64,000 nucleotides of DNA from CAZJHX01 sp964545715 (lineage in GTDB: Bacteria; Myxococcota_A; UBA9042; GCA-2863065). Positions 1-8,920 of this stretch are shown piece by piece. The stretch covers positions 1-64,000 of the forward strand of contig CAZJHX010000021.1 of NCBI GenBank assembly GCA_964545715.1. Reading direction: 5' to 3'. A model generated the notes under the pieces. That model searched no databases, had not been told where the DNA came from, and saw only the letters and a program-made list of their open reading frames with translations. The translations under genes and the position numbers were made by a program. How positions within the stretch are numbered: the first letter of the stretch is position 1; every line of letters starts with the position of its first letter.

Positions 1-2532
1 GGTCAAGTGGGCGCGACCGACGAAACTGAGCAGACTGCCGAAGACCTCGACGCCGCCGACAGCGCGCAGCCGAAACCGCCCGAAGACGATGCCGTCGACG
101 GTGGTCACAGCTGCAGACGTCACTAACTCAAGCGCGCCTGCCGTTAGCGCGCCGTCGCTCCAGGTGCGCCACGCCTGAAGATGGTACCCGAGCTCCCCTG
201 TGAGCGCGTCCGAGCGTAGATCGCCCTCCTCAATGGGGCGGGAGTCTACAAGCACCAGCTCCAGCTTCTTCTCGTAGGTGGCCTTCGGCTCCCCAAGTGG
301 CGGGAAGTCTGAGCTGATGTGGTAATAGCCAAAGCGGCCTATCAGGCGCCCGAGAACAAGGCTGCCGACCTTCTCCTGGCGGTGATATGACTTCCCCCCA
401 AGCTTCGCGCTCAGCGATATGGTCACCGGGGTCGAGTTCCTGGGTGTATCCACGTCGGAGTGCAGCACGTAGCTGACCTCTGCAAGGGCCTCCTCCTTGC
501 TCAGCTGGGTCGCCTCCAGGGTCGGCGCCCCTTCGCCGATGTCCGGTTTGATGTAGAAGCCGGTCTCAGAGTCGAAGCCGCCGATCAGCCCGATTCGTAG
601 TCGGTTCTCGAAGAGGTACCCGCCGCCAATCTCGCCGATGAAGCGATGGAACTCCGGGTCCCAGCACCAGTCGTCGGGGTTCAGGAGCTGATAGTCGATG
701 CCCGCCGTAAGCGTGCCGTAGAAGCCGGATTGCGGAAGATAGCCAACGCCCATTGCGAAGCCGTTGACGGACTGTGTCAAGTCGAACTGGGCGACGTAGT
801 GCCACGGGCTCGATACCGGAATCACGATCCGACCTGCGCCGAAGTTGTCCCGCTGGGCGATGATGAAGTCTTCTTTGCTGGTTCGCTTCGGGCGCGACCT
901 GCGCCGAGGGGGCCGGCGCTTCCTGAGCGTCACTTCGGTCTGCTTTCGGCAGGTGCCGTTGTCCATTTGGTCCGCCGCGAGATCGATCTCAAACTCCACC
1001 TGCTTCATCCGCAGGTCAGCCAATTCACTGCCCATCGAGCGCAGCGATCGATAGGCCGCAATACCTGCTTCGCCCGTCAAGGCGCGCCGGTGGGGGGCCA
1101 GCTTTGCAAGCATCTCAGGCACGAACCGCCGCAATTCCCTCCGTGCCTCGTTCAACTCACGCTTCTCGATGTCGATCTGGCGTATCGTCGCAGCCGCTCT
1201 CCGAAAGTCCGGGTTTTGCTTCACGTACGCGCGAAGCCTCGGATCGATGCGGGCAGCACCGCGCTCGCTGCCGAAAGCTCGCCAGTAGTCAGATGGGGCT
1301 CCGAACCGACGCTCCAGGCTATCGCGCTGTGCCGCCATCGCTCGGACTTCCGTCGACAGGCGTGACAACGTGTCGTGCGCTTTGGAATGCTGACAGCGGT
1401 GCAGTTGAATCGTGGCCTTCAGCAAGATCAGGTCCGGGTACGACACGCCCGAATCGGTCGGCAGCTCCTCCATCAGCTCGAGCGCCTGCGACGAGTCGCC
1501 GGCGAGCACGGTGCTCCAGATGGATTCATAGAGTGCGGCGGCGTGCCAGTCCGAGTCGGTCGAAACCGCCTCGTAATATGCGTTCGCCACCTCGTAGTGG
1601 CCCGCTTCCACGGCCAGCCGCGCAACTGCAATATTGGCCAGGTCACCGACTTCAGAATCGGAATCGTCCGCTTCGCTCGCTTTCATGAACGACTGGAGCG
1701 CCGACCTGTAGAGTTGGCTTCGCACATACGCCAGTCCAGCCAAGTACCGCGCCCTGGCATAGTCGGGAGACGTGGCACGCACCCGTTTGAAGCGCTGGAG
1801 CGCCCCTGTCAGATTGCTTTGACCAAGCAGGAACTCGCCCAGGACATAGTGGTACTCGTCGCGAAACTCGGAGCTGAAGCGGCCTACCGAAAAGGCCAGG
1901 AGCTTCTCGAGCTGCGGTGGCGTGAACTCCACCATCCGTCGCGCCTTCCGCAGCTGTCGAAACGCGGGCTGAAACAGGGGGCGGCGCGGCCCCTCTAACA
2001 AGACGTCGAGCAGGATCATCGCTCCCGCCTGGTAAAGCTCCCCCTCCACGAGGGCGTAGCCGATCCCAAACGAGGCCGCGTAATGCTCGGGCGAACCGCG
2101 TGCGTAGCCGCCTTTTCGCAAGAACTCGCGAAACGTCTCGGTCGCGTCGACCCAGTCGCCGTCTTCGGCGTCATCCCAGCCGTCTTCCAGCGCCCCCTGG
2201 TCGAAGACCTGCTCAATGAGCTCTTCGTCCGACGCTGCCTGTACTGTGGGCGAGGTCGGACGATATGACGGCGTCAGTTGACGGGCCGTCGCGCCAGTAT
2301 TGGTTTTCAGCATATGCCGAAGAACCCGATCCGCGACGCCCGCTTTCTTCAATTCGAGGATCTTCGCAACGCTGAGGTTGAACACGGCCCGGTCGCGGTC
2401 GATGGTGCGAATTATCTCGTCGGTCGACACGCCCAGCCGAGTGAGCGTGATGACCCCTTGGACCGTGATGGACGGCGCCGGCTGGCCATAACATGTGACC
2501 AGGACGCAGCACGCGACTGTAGCAGCTGTCAC
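1..2532 (-). CDS. TPR-like protein with C-terminal outer-membrane barrel domain (partial, C-terminus beyond window)
   Basis: I translated this frame by hand from a GTG at 2532 to base 1 and found no stop, so the 3' end lies outside the window (at least 844 codons). The N-terminus has a short hydrophobic stretch ending LVTCYGQPAP, then a helical motif (TRLGVSTDEIIRTI ... LKKAGVADRVLRHML) often seen in secreted repeat proteins. Next come about 300 residues of helical TPR-like repeats (for example YHYVLGEFLLGQSNLTGALQ), a basic helical linker, and beta-barrel-like sequence from about residue 560. The barrel part shares a stretch (KKLELVLVDSRPIEE) with the gene just upstream (YEKELQLVLIDSRPLDL), so the two are paralogous at their C-termini. 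A role as a TPR-barrel envelope assembly protein is inferred. The GTG start is uncertain because a stop lies five codons upstream and no better start is present. Confidence 0.7.
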   Translation of the reverse strand, partial: MTAATVACCVLVTCYGQPAPSITVQGVITLTRLGVSTDEIIRTIDRDRAVFNLSVAKILELKKAGVADRVLRHMLKTNTGATARQLTPSYRPTSPTVQAASDEELIEQVFDQGALEDGWDDAEDGDWVDATETFREFLRKGGYARGSPEHYAASFGIGYALVEGELYQAGAMILLDVLLEGPRRPLFQPAFRQLRKARRMVEFTPPQLEKLLAFSVGRFSSEFRDEYHYVLGEFLLGQSNLTGALQRFKRVRATSPDYARARYLAGLAYVRSQLYRSALQSFMKASEADDSDSEVGDLANIAVARLAVEAGHYEVANAYYEAVSTDSDWHAAALYESIWSTVLAGDSSQALELMEELPTDSGVSYPDLILLKATIQLHRCQHSKAHDTLSRLSTEVRAMAAQRDSLERRFGAPSDYWRAFGSERGAARIDPRLRAYVKQNPDFRRAAATIRQIDIEKRELNEARRELRRFVPEMLAKLAPHRRALTGEAGIAAYRSLRSMGSELADLRMKQVEFEIDLAADQMDNGTCRKQTEVTLRKRRPPRRRSRPKRTSKEDFIIAQRDNFGAGRIVIPVSSPWHYVAQFDLTQSVNGFAMGVGYLPQSGFYGTLTAGIDYQLLNPDDWCWDPEFHRFIGEIGGGYLFENRLRIGLIGGFDSETGFYIKPDIGEGAPTLEATQLSKEEALAEVSYVLHSDVDTPRNSTPVTISLSAKLGGKSYHRQEKVGSLVLGRLIGRFGYYHISSDFPPLGEPKATYEKKLELVLVDSRPIEEGDLRSDALTGELGYHLQAWRTWSDGALTAGALELVTSAAVTTVDGIVFGRFRLRAVGGVEVFGSLLSFVGRAHLT

Positions 2533-2598
2533 AGCGTGGTCTTGTCAGCCATGCTGGCAGCGTATGGTCTGCTGAGACACCGTGTCAACGCGCCTCCT

Positions 2599-3855
2599 CT
2601 AGAGAGCGCCACTCATGGTCATTGAGAACCGAAAACCGTCGGGACCAAATGCGAACGCGGTGGTCGGAATCAGCAGGCGCACCCCGAAGTTGGTCTTGGA
2701 GCGCACGATGAAACCACCGCTGTATTTGGTCCCGCTGGCGGTCTCCCCGAAGGTGGAGCCAACCTCAAAGAAGGCTTGCAGTTCGATAGGAATAGGCCTC
2801 AGGAACCACGGGCCGGTCATAAAGACGCCATGGACGGCGTGCCGGTCGAAGAACTCGATGTTGTCGTAGCCCCGGAGGCCGTCGGGACCGCCGAGTCCAA
2901 CCAGCTCGTGGATGGGCACCTCAGCGTTTGGAACAGACCGGAATCCAGCCTGGATATGCGCGTTCCACGCCAGCCAGGAGTTGGTGAAGTGCATCAATGA
3001 GATGGTCTCGCGGGCGAGAAAACGAACAAATGAACTCGGGTCCAGATGGACGAAGGCCGCCTGGATCTCTGTGCTGCTGTTGATCATAGTCGGGCTGCGA
3101 CGGCGAGGCCGTTTGAGGCTCCACACCAACTCCGAATCAACCCCAAGCACAAGCCCGCGGCGCACGTCTTCGTCCAGGTCCAACGGTCGCGAGTCGATCA
3201 GAACCAGCTGCAGCTCCTTTTCGTACTCGCGTCGCGGCAGCGTCAGGAGGCGGTTGGACGTTTGAGCCTGATAGAACCCTGCGCGCGCGACAAAGAAAGC
3301 AAGGAAGTCACCACCGCGACTAATATGCAGGTACGGAATGGTCGCGACGGTCTCAAGCCGTCTCACGCTCTCGAACTGCAACTCCGGCGTTTGGGATCCG
3401 ACAACGGGCTGAAGAAAGAACCCGCTGTCGGACCGATAGCCGCCATGCAGACCGATCGAGAATCCTCCATGTTTTCGGGGAAATGTATAACCAGCAAGCG
3501 CCTGAAACAGAAATGCCGACGACGCAGGGTCCCACTGAAGCGTGTCTGGATCCCAATAGTGATAGCTGAGCCCGATAGCCCCGGCGGCGTAAAACCCCTT
3601 CTCCGGCATGTAGCCCAGGCCGAGCTGGAGATCGTGCACCGTGGACTCCACCATACTTCCGAAGACGAACGTGATCGGGGACGTTCTCGACTCGACTCGG
3701 CCGCGCGACACGGTTGTTGTTGTAAGACGGAAGGGGTAGACCCCCGAACGCATCAGGAGCAGCGTTCGCAGCGCGTCCGCGGAATCCAGTCCGCAGGCAA
3801 CTTTCGGCGAGCAAACCCCAAGCGCAAGCGCCAACAACAAGGATCGTCTCAACAT
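2599..3855 (-). CDS. Outer-membrane beta-barrel protein, Omp85-like C-terminus
   Basis: The 418-residue protein starts at an ATG preceded by GGAGG five bases upstream, followed by a clean signal peptide (LRRSLLLALALGV). The rest is amphipathic beta-strand sequence. The segment LVGLGGPDGLRGYDNIEFF carries the GG-x-LRGY signature of Omp85/BamA-type barrels. It lacks room for several POTRA domains, so it is a stand-alone barrel rather than a BamA. It lies 66 bases upstream of the TPR-barrel gene on the same strand and shares barrel sequence with it, which suggests a tandem duplication in one operon. Location in the outer membrane is inferred from signal peptide plus barrel pattern; cargo is unknown. 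Confidence 0.75.
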   Translation of the reverse strand: MLRRSLLLALALGVCSPKVACGLDSADALRTLLLMRSGVYPFRLTTTTVSRGRVESRTSPITFVFGSMVESTVHDLQLGLGYMPEKGFYAAGAIGLSYHYWDPDTLQWDPASSAFLFQALAGYTFPRKHGGFSIGLHGGYRSDSGFFLQPVVGSQTPELQFESVRRLETVATIPYLHISRGGDFLAFFVARAGFYQAQTSNRLLTLPRREYEKELQLVLIDSRPLDLDEDVRRGLVLGVDSELVWSLKRPRRRSPTMINSSTEIQAAFVHLDPSSFVRFLARETISLMHFTNSWLAWNAHIQAGFRSVPNAEVPIHELVGLGGPDGLRGYDNIEFFDRHAVHGVFMTGPWFLRPIPIELQAFFEVGSTFGETASGTKYSGGFIVRSKTNFGVRLLIPTTAFAFGPDGFRFSMTMSGAL

Positions 3856-4126
3856 AACGCCTCCCAGACACCGTGTGTGCATTTGTACAGACGCTACCTG
3901 CTCCAAGATGGACCAGCAAGGCCCGGGGGCGGGTCAGCCATAGCCGTCGCCAGCGCTCAGCCTACTCCCCTTCTATCGGCGCTCGGCGACGGCCAGCATG
4001 TGGCTGCGCGATCTGTTTGTGATCATGGCGACGGTGTCACACACGCCAGAGGCGGCACAGTACCGTGGTACGGTATCCTCCCAACCCACCACTGTGCTCC
4101 ACAGAGGCTGCGCGGGGACGACGCCG

Positions 4127-5413
4127 ATGGCCGAATACGAGACATTTCAGGGTCTTGCGACCGCGCTGCTCATCGGCGCGCTCGTTGGGGTGGAGCGCGA
4201 GATCAGAAACGCCAGCGAGCCATCGGCGCTGGGCGGGTTGCGGTCGTTTACGCTGTTGGCCGAGGCCGGGGCGGTGTCGGCGTGGCTCAGTGATCTTACC
4301 GGCAGCATGGTTATCTTCGCGGTGTGCGCCGTGGTCGCCGCCATGCTTGTGACCGCAGCCTTCGCCGCCGACGTCTGGCGCGGGCAGGGGACCAGCCAGG
4401 GGATCACCACCGAGATCGCAGGCTTTGTCGTCTTTTTGTTGGGCGGCGCGGTCATGTTCGGGCACGCCACGGTGGCTATAGCGCTGGCTATAGTGACGTC
4501 CTTGCTGTTGGCCCTGAAACAGCCGCTGCACGCGCTGGTCGGCAAGCTGACCCGAGAGGAGCTACTGGCGGGGCTGAAGCTGCTGCTCGCCAGCTTCGTG
4601 GTGTTGCCGCTGCTGCCGCAGGAGCCGGTGGATCCGTGGGGCGCGCTCAGCCCTTACAAGCTGTGGCTTCTGGTCATCCTGATCTCGGCCCTGTCCATGG
4701 TCGGTTACGTCGCCATGCGCTGGTTCGGCACCGAGCGCGGCACGGCGATTACGGGCTTCTTCGGAGGCTTGGTCTCGTCCACGGCCGCCACGCTGACCTT
4801 CGCTCGCCAAAGCCGGGAACATCCGGGTATCGAGGCCGCCCTGGCCACGGGGGTGCTGCTCGCCTGGGCGGTCATGTTCATCCGGGTTCTGGTCGAGGTC
4901 GCCGTCGTGGACTACGCGCTGCTCGCGCCGCTGCTGCCGACAATGATCGCGCTGGGGGTGGTCAGCGGAGGCTGCGCGGCGTACTTCTATCGCGTCGGCC
5001 GCCGTGGGGCCCAATCACCGGCGGAGCATGGCGGACAGCAGCTCGAGCTGACCAACCCATTCCAGCTGACGGAGGCGATCAAGTTCGGCCTCTTCTTCGC
5101 GGTCATCCTGCTTGCGGTGAAGCTGGCCCAGACGTACCTCCCGCAGGAGGGCATGTATGGAATCGCGGCGCTGGCGGGCACTACCGACGTCGATGCGATC
5201 ACGCTGTCCGTAGCCAATCTGACCAGTACCGGCGCAATGGACCCGGCCCTCGCGGTGCGGTCCATTGTCATCGCCGCGCTGTCCAACACCCTGGTCAAGA
5301 TGGGCATGATCGCCTGGCTGGGCAGTCCGCCGCTGCGCCGCCGCGTCGGGTGGGTCACCGCGTCGCTGGTGGCCACCGCCGCTGCCGTGCTGATCGTCCA
5401 GGCGGTGCTGTGA
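4127..5413 (+). CDS. MgtC/SapB family membrane protein with DUF4010-like region
   Basis: The 428-residue protein is almost wholly hydrophobic with about a dozen membrane segments. The N-terminal 140 residues carry the MgtC family signature ATALLIGALVGVEREIRN (Gly-rich helix ending GVERE). The C-terminal part (GTERGTAITGFFGGLVSSTA and GTTDVDAITLSVANL) fits DUF4010, usually found fused to MgtC in this architecture. MgtC proteins are linked to growth under low magnesium or phosphate and to ATP-synthase control in pathogens; here the role is unknown. I chose the ATG at 4127 because the family signature begins at residue 11 from it; the upstream in-frame extension has no membrane character. Confidence 0.85.
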   Translation: MAEYETFQGLATALLIGALVGVEREIRNASEPSALGGLRSFTLLAEAGAVSAWLSDLTGSMVIFAVCAVVAAMLVTAAFAADVWRGQGTSQGITTEIAGFVVFLLGGAVMFGHATVAIALAIVTSLLLALKQPLHALVGKLTREELLAGLKLLLASFVVLPLLPQEPVDPWGALSPYKLWLLVILISALSMVGYVAMRWFGTERGTAITGFFGGLVSSTAATLTFARQSREHPGIEAALATGVLLAWAVMFIRVLVEVAVVDYALLAPLLPTMIALGVVSGGCAAYFYRVGRRGAQSPAEHGGQQLELTNPFQLTEAIKFGLFFAVILLAVKLAQTYLPQEGMYGIAALAGTTDVDAITLSVANLTSTGAMDPALAVRSIVIAALSNTLVKMGMIAWLGSPPLRRRVGWVTASLVATAAAVLIVQAVL

Positions 5414-5584
5414 CGGGAGATGCGTGCGATTTGGAATAGTGATTCCGATCATGTCGCAAGACGATCCGGCGGCCTTCGCCTGACGCGGTTCAACTGACTG
5501 CGCGGCGGGCCTTGATCAGGCTCGCTCGGCCCAGTCAGGGTCTCCTACGGTCACCAGGCCTGATGCTGACTGGGAGGAGAACCA

Positions 5585-6505
5585 ATGACTCGTGTGATGC
5601 AATTGACCGCTGCTGCGGTGGCTGCAACCGCATGTCTAGCGCTTGTCGGCTGCATCGCCGCGCAGAAGCAGAGCGATGACTGCGATATCGGTACAGAGCG
5701 CTGTGAATGCACCAAAGGCGGCTCCTGCGATCCGGGCCTGTCGTGTCTGTCCGGTGTCTGCGTCGCCGCGGGCGCGACCTCCACCGGCGCGAATGACACG
5801 GGCCAGGGAACCGGCACTGGGGCGGGCGATACGGGCGGCTCCACCGGCTCGGATGGAACCGGAGGCACCGGGCCTGCGGATGGGACCTCGACCGGAGACG
5901 ACACCGGGGGCACTGGCGATCGGCCGGCGCCCGCCTGTGATCTGGCAGCGGCGGAGGGCACGGTGGTCGACACCGACAACTGCCTCATGTGGGCCAAGGA
6001 CCACCACCTGGCAGCCGCGGCCAACGAGGAGGCCTGGCTGACCGCATCCAAAGTCGACGCCGAGTGCGCACAGCTGAGCTTCGCAGGCTTTGACGACTGG
6101 AGAACGCCTGCCGTCGGCGACGTGCGCACCATCATCCGGGGCTGCCCGACGCTGGAGGTCGGCGGCGCCTGCAAGACGACCAATACGTGCACGGCGGATC
6201 TGTTCGGCGACGAGGGCCATGACACGGAGGCGGACTGCTACAACTCGGCCTGCCGAACGTGCTGGGACGACAAGACGCCTGCACCGGAAGGAGGCTGCTT
6301 CTGGGACCCGGCCGACTGGGGCACAAAGTGTGACTGGGTGTGGACGGCGGGCGTCGCGGGGACGAACCCCGAGGAGACGGATCCGGACTGGAAGGAGCTC
6401 CGATATTACGTCAAGTTCCCGGACGGGCTCCTGAGCATCAAGCCAGGCGGCCAGTACAACCTGTCGCCGCTCTGCGTGCGCGGACCGGGCAACCCCGCAC
6501 TGTAG
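5585..6505 (+). CDS. Lipoprotein with DUF1566-like (Lcl C-terminal) domain
   Basis: The 306-residue protein starts at an ATG with a strong GGGAGGAG ribosome site. The N-terminal signal ends in a lipobox (ALVGC), then a small Cys-rich knot (CDIGTERCECTKGG), then about 70 residues of Gly/Thr/Ser/Asp linker. The C-terminal 190 residues contain GFDDWRTPAVGDVRTII, the WR(L/T)P motif of DUF1566/Lcl domains, which occur in surface adhesins and lipoproteins. Eight or more Cys suggest disulfides outside the cytoplasm. Outer-membrane anchoring is inferred; the ligand is not known. Confidence 0.8.
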   Translation: MTRVMQLTAAAVAATACLALVGCIAAQKQSDDCDIGTERCECTKGGSCDPGLSCLSGVCVAAGATSTGANDTGQGTGTGAGDTGGSTGSDGTGGTGPADGTSTGDDTGGTGDRPAPACDLAAAEGTVVDTDNCLMWAKDHHLAAAANEEAWLTASKVDAECAQLSFAGFDDWRTPAVGDVRTIIRGCPTLEVGGACKTTNTCTADLFGDEGHDTEADCYNSACRTCWDDKTPAPEGGCFWDPADWGTKCDWVWTAGVAGTNPEETDPDWKELRYYVKFPDGLLSIKPGGQYNLSPLCVRGPGNPAL

Positions 6506-6604
6506 AATGTGACCCTCCGCGTGCAGCCGCGGTAACCTTGTCGGATATCGGGGATGTCGATACTCCGGTAAGAGAGCCTGCGTACGCGAGAACCGACCTC
6601 ACTG

Positions 6605-7660
6605 GTGTTGTCCCACGAAGCTCCGTGGCTGCTGCGCTTGTACCGGCAGGGGCTTGGGCTCGAGAACTTCGCGATCGGGTTCGGGGTGCTCCTGGCTTGC
6701 GCCGCGTTCTGGCCGGTCTACTACGGCTTTTTCAGGGGAATCGGCACGTTCGACTACGAAGCGCTGTCGGCCGGAGCCATCGGCCTGACGATCGGCCTGT
6801 CGATCGCGATGTGGGGGGTCCGCCGCCGTCGCAAGCCCGAGCGCGCGGTGTGGCTGGATCTGCGGCATCGGGTCGTCACCGTGACCGACGGCGCCCAGCG
6901 TTCGAGCGTCCCCTTTGAGCACCTCGGTCCGCTCGTCGTCAAGCGCCGCAAGTACCGCGTCCGGTCCAAGCACGGCTCACGGGTCGTCGTCAGCTACGGG
7001 GTCTTCGCCCCCGGGGCGTTTCAGGAGACCCGCTTATTCGACGATCGGACCGAGGCCACGTCGCAGGCCTGGGCCGATCGGGTCCAAAGGCTGGTCGCAG
7101 CGCCGGACATCGGGGCGTTGACGTTCGACGAGGCCGAGCTTCGGGCCGCTGAGAGTGCATTCAATGCGCCCCGCGCCACGGTCTTGTGGAACGCGGCCGC
7201 ATTTGCGGTTGACGGCCGGCTCGACGCGCAGGCCTTCGACAACGCGCGCGTTGCCTATGAGGAGGCACGCGGCAGCCTGCTTGGCCGTTTCCTCGGGTCG
7301 ACGGGGTTCGGCGTTGTCTTGCTCGCGGTGCTGGTCGTCGCCGTTGTGTGGCTCGTGCCGCTGGCTGTCGACAGGACCCACGGCCGGGACCTCGAGTTGG
7401 TCGTTGCCGGCGCCGTGTGCGCGTCTTTCGCGGCCTTGTGGCTGCGAGCCGCGGGCTGGTGGCCGCTCGCAATGCTGATGGCCTTCTCGACCGGCGGCGC
7501 CCTGGTGGCAAAGCCCTTCGTGGCACCGCTGGTGAGCGACTTCATGGGTGAGGTGCACACCTTCGGCCTGACGTCTGAAACGCATCTGTACTTCCTGCTG
7601 CCCGGCCTGGCGCTGCTGGTGCTTGGCGTCGGCATTGTCGTGGCACCGAAAAAGGGCTGA
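6605..7660 (+). CDS. Uncharacterised membrane protein
   Basis: The 351-residue protein starts at a GTG (a TTG follows directly). It has two N-terminal membrane helices (IGFGVLLACAAFWPVYYGFF and ALSAGAIGLTIGLSIAMWG), then a soluble segment of about 150 residues (RRRRKPERAVWLDLRHRVVTVTDG...) that reads like a PH-like beta domain. It closes with four C-terminal helices. I recognise no family. No clear ribosome site is visible, so the start is tentative. It converges with the kelch lipoprotein gene 36 bases downstream. Confidence 0.65.
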   Translation: MLSHEAPWLLRLYRQGLGLENFAIGFGVLLACAAFWPVYYGFFRGIGTFDYEALSAGAIGLTIGLSIAMWGVRRRRKPERAVWLDLRHRVVTVTDGAQRSSVPFEHLGPLVVKRRKYRVRSKHGSRVVVSYGVFAPGAFQETRLFDDRTEATSQAWADRVQRLVAAPDIGALTFDEAELRAAESAFNAPRATVLWNAAAFAVDGRLDAQAFDNARVAYEEARGSLLGRFLGSTGFGVVLLAVLVVAVVWLVPLAVDRTHGRDLELVVAGAVCASFAALWLRAAGWWPLAMLMAFSTGGALVAKPFVAPLVSDFMGEVHTFGLTSETHLYFLLPGLALLVLGVGIVVAPKKG

Positions 7661-7696
7661 ACACGGCCACCACAGGCGGACACTGAAGGAGCGGTC

Positions 7697-8920
7697 TTAC
7701 CAGGCCGAGGTCCAGTCGCCGCCGTCGTACCACCAGCCATCACTGCTGTATTGCGCGCCGTCCCAACCTCCGACCAGCAGCAGCGCGCCTTTTGCGGGCA
7801 CCCAGACCAGCCCGTGGGCGATACGGGGCGACGGGGCGTGGTCGGTCGGGATATGCGTCCAATTGCTGCCGTCCCACTCCCACGTATCATTCATGGCGCC
7901 GACACCGATGCCGGTCTGACCGCCGAAGATGACGGTGACCTCGCGGATGGGGTCGTATCCCGTGCCGTGGTCGAAGCGGGCGTTTGGTGTCGCCTTGGGG
8001 TCCTGTTCGGTCCAGGTCTGCCCGTCCCAGGTCCAAGTGTCGTCCTTGGGAAAGAAGCCCGCCCAGCCACCGAACAGGACCACCCGCTCGTGCTTGGCGT
8101 CGTACGCCAGCTCATGCACCACACGGGGTGACGGGGCGTCGCCCGGGGTCCGCTCCTGCCAGGCCTTGCCATCCCACACCCAGGTCTCGTCGGTGTAGGT
8201 CAGCTGGTTCCAGCCACCGAACAGCACGATCTCCTTGCGTGCGTCATCCCAGGTCATGGCGGGGGACGTTCGCGCCCCCGGCCCCGGGCTGTCGACCTGC
8301 GCCCAGGCCTCGCCGTCGAAGCGCCAGGTGTCGCCCAGGACGCTCGACAAGGTGGCGCCCCCGAACACGACGGCCTCCTTGCGCACCGGGTCCCAGGCCA
8401 TGCCGTGATCGAACCGCGCCGGCGGCTGGGCGTCCAGGTCCAGCTTCTCCCAGAAGCCGTCCGCGGTCATCCAGGTGTCGTCGTACAGATCGCTGAAGGC
8501 GACGCCCCCGAAGTAGATGACGGCCTCATCCGCGGCTCGCACCACCATCGCCTGTGATGTGCGGGCGCTCGGGCCCGGACACTGCGGTGGTCCACAGGCT
8601 ACGAACGCCGGCGGCGGTTCGACCTGCGCATCGGCGTCCGGGGCGGGCGTATCCCCTACCGGGACGTCCGCGGCCACGTCCGGCTCGACCACGTCGGGAG
8701 CGTCCGCGACCTCCTGTGGGGGTTGCACGTCGGCAACCGGCACGTCCGGCCCGACAGTCTCGGACCCGTCGGCGTCGGCCACGTCGGGCGGCGTACCCTC
8801 GTCGGTCGGCGTCACGCCATCGTCGGCGACCTGCGCCCCCAGGTCCGTCGTCGGTACGAACGGCTCCGCGCACGCGCCCAGGAGGATGCCGCTCAGCAGC
8901 AACCGGGAGACCGCGCGCAC
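7697..8920 (-). CDS. Kelch-repeat lipoprotein
   Basis: The 407-residue protein begins at a GTG that overlaps by one base the stop of the 4-hydroxybutyryl-CoA dehydratase gene, so it is read as the last gene of that operon. The signal (VSRLLLSGILLGACAE) has a good lipobox. It is followed by a linker of about 100 residues rich in Asp, Val and Pro (PDVADADGSETVGPDVPVAD), typical of surface lipoproteins in this genome. Then come about six kelch-type blades with recurring pattern R..H.(M/L)..D..R.E.V.FGG.....DTW.W.G..W (for example VVLFGGWAGFFPKDDTWTWD), which would fold into a beta-propeller. No enzymatic residues are evident. The long upstream in-frame extension is antisense-like and rejected. 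Confidence 0.85.
   Translation of the reverse strand: MRAVSRLLLSGILLGACAEPFVPTTDLGAQVADDGVTPTDEGTPPDVADADGSETVGPDVPVADVQPPQEVADAPDVVEPDVAADVPVGDTPAPDADAQVEPPPAFVACGPPQCPGPSARTSQAMVVRAADEAVIYFGGVAFSDLYDDTWMTADGFWEKLDLDAQPPARFDHGMAWDPVRKEAVVFGGATLSSVLGDTWRFDGEAWAQVDSPGPGARTSPAMTWDDARKEIVLFGGWNQLTYTDETWVWDGKAWQERTPGDAPSPRVVHELAYDAKHERVVLFGGWAGFFPKDDTWTWDGQTWTEQDPKATPNARFDHGTGYDPIREVTVIFGGQTGIGVGAMNDTWEWDGSNWTHIPTDHAPSPRIAHGLVWVPAKGALLLVGGWDGAQYSSDGWWYDGGDWTSAW

Noticed and set aside
5480..5545. Weak hairpin (CTGACTG ... CAGTCAG) after the MgtC-like gene, considered as a terminator
   Set aside because: The loop is long and there is no T-run, so I cannot support a terminator call.
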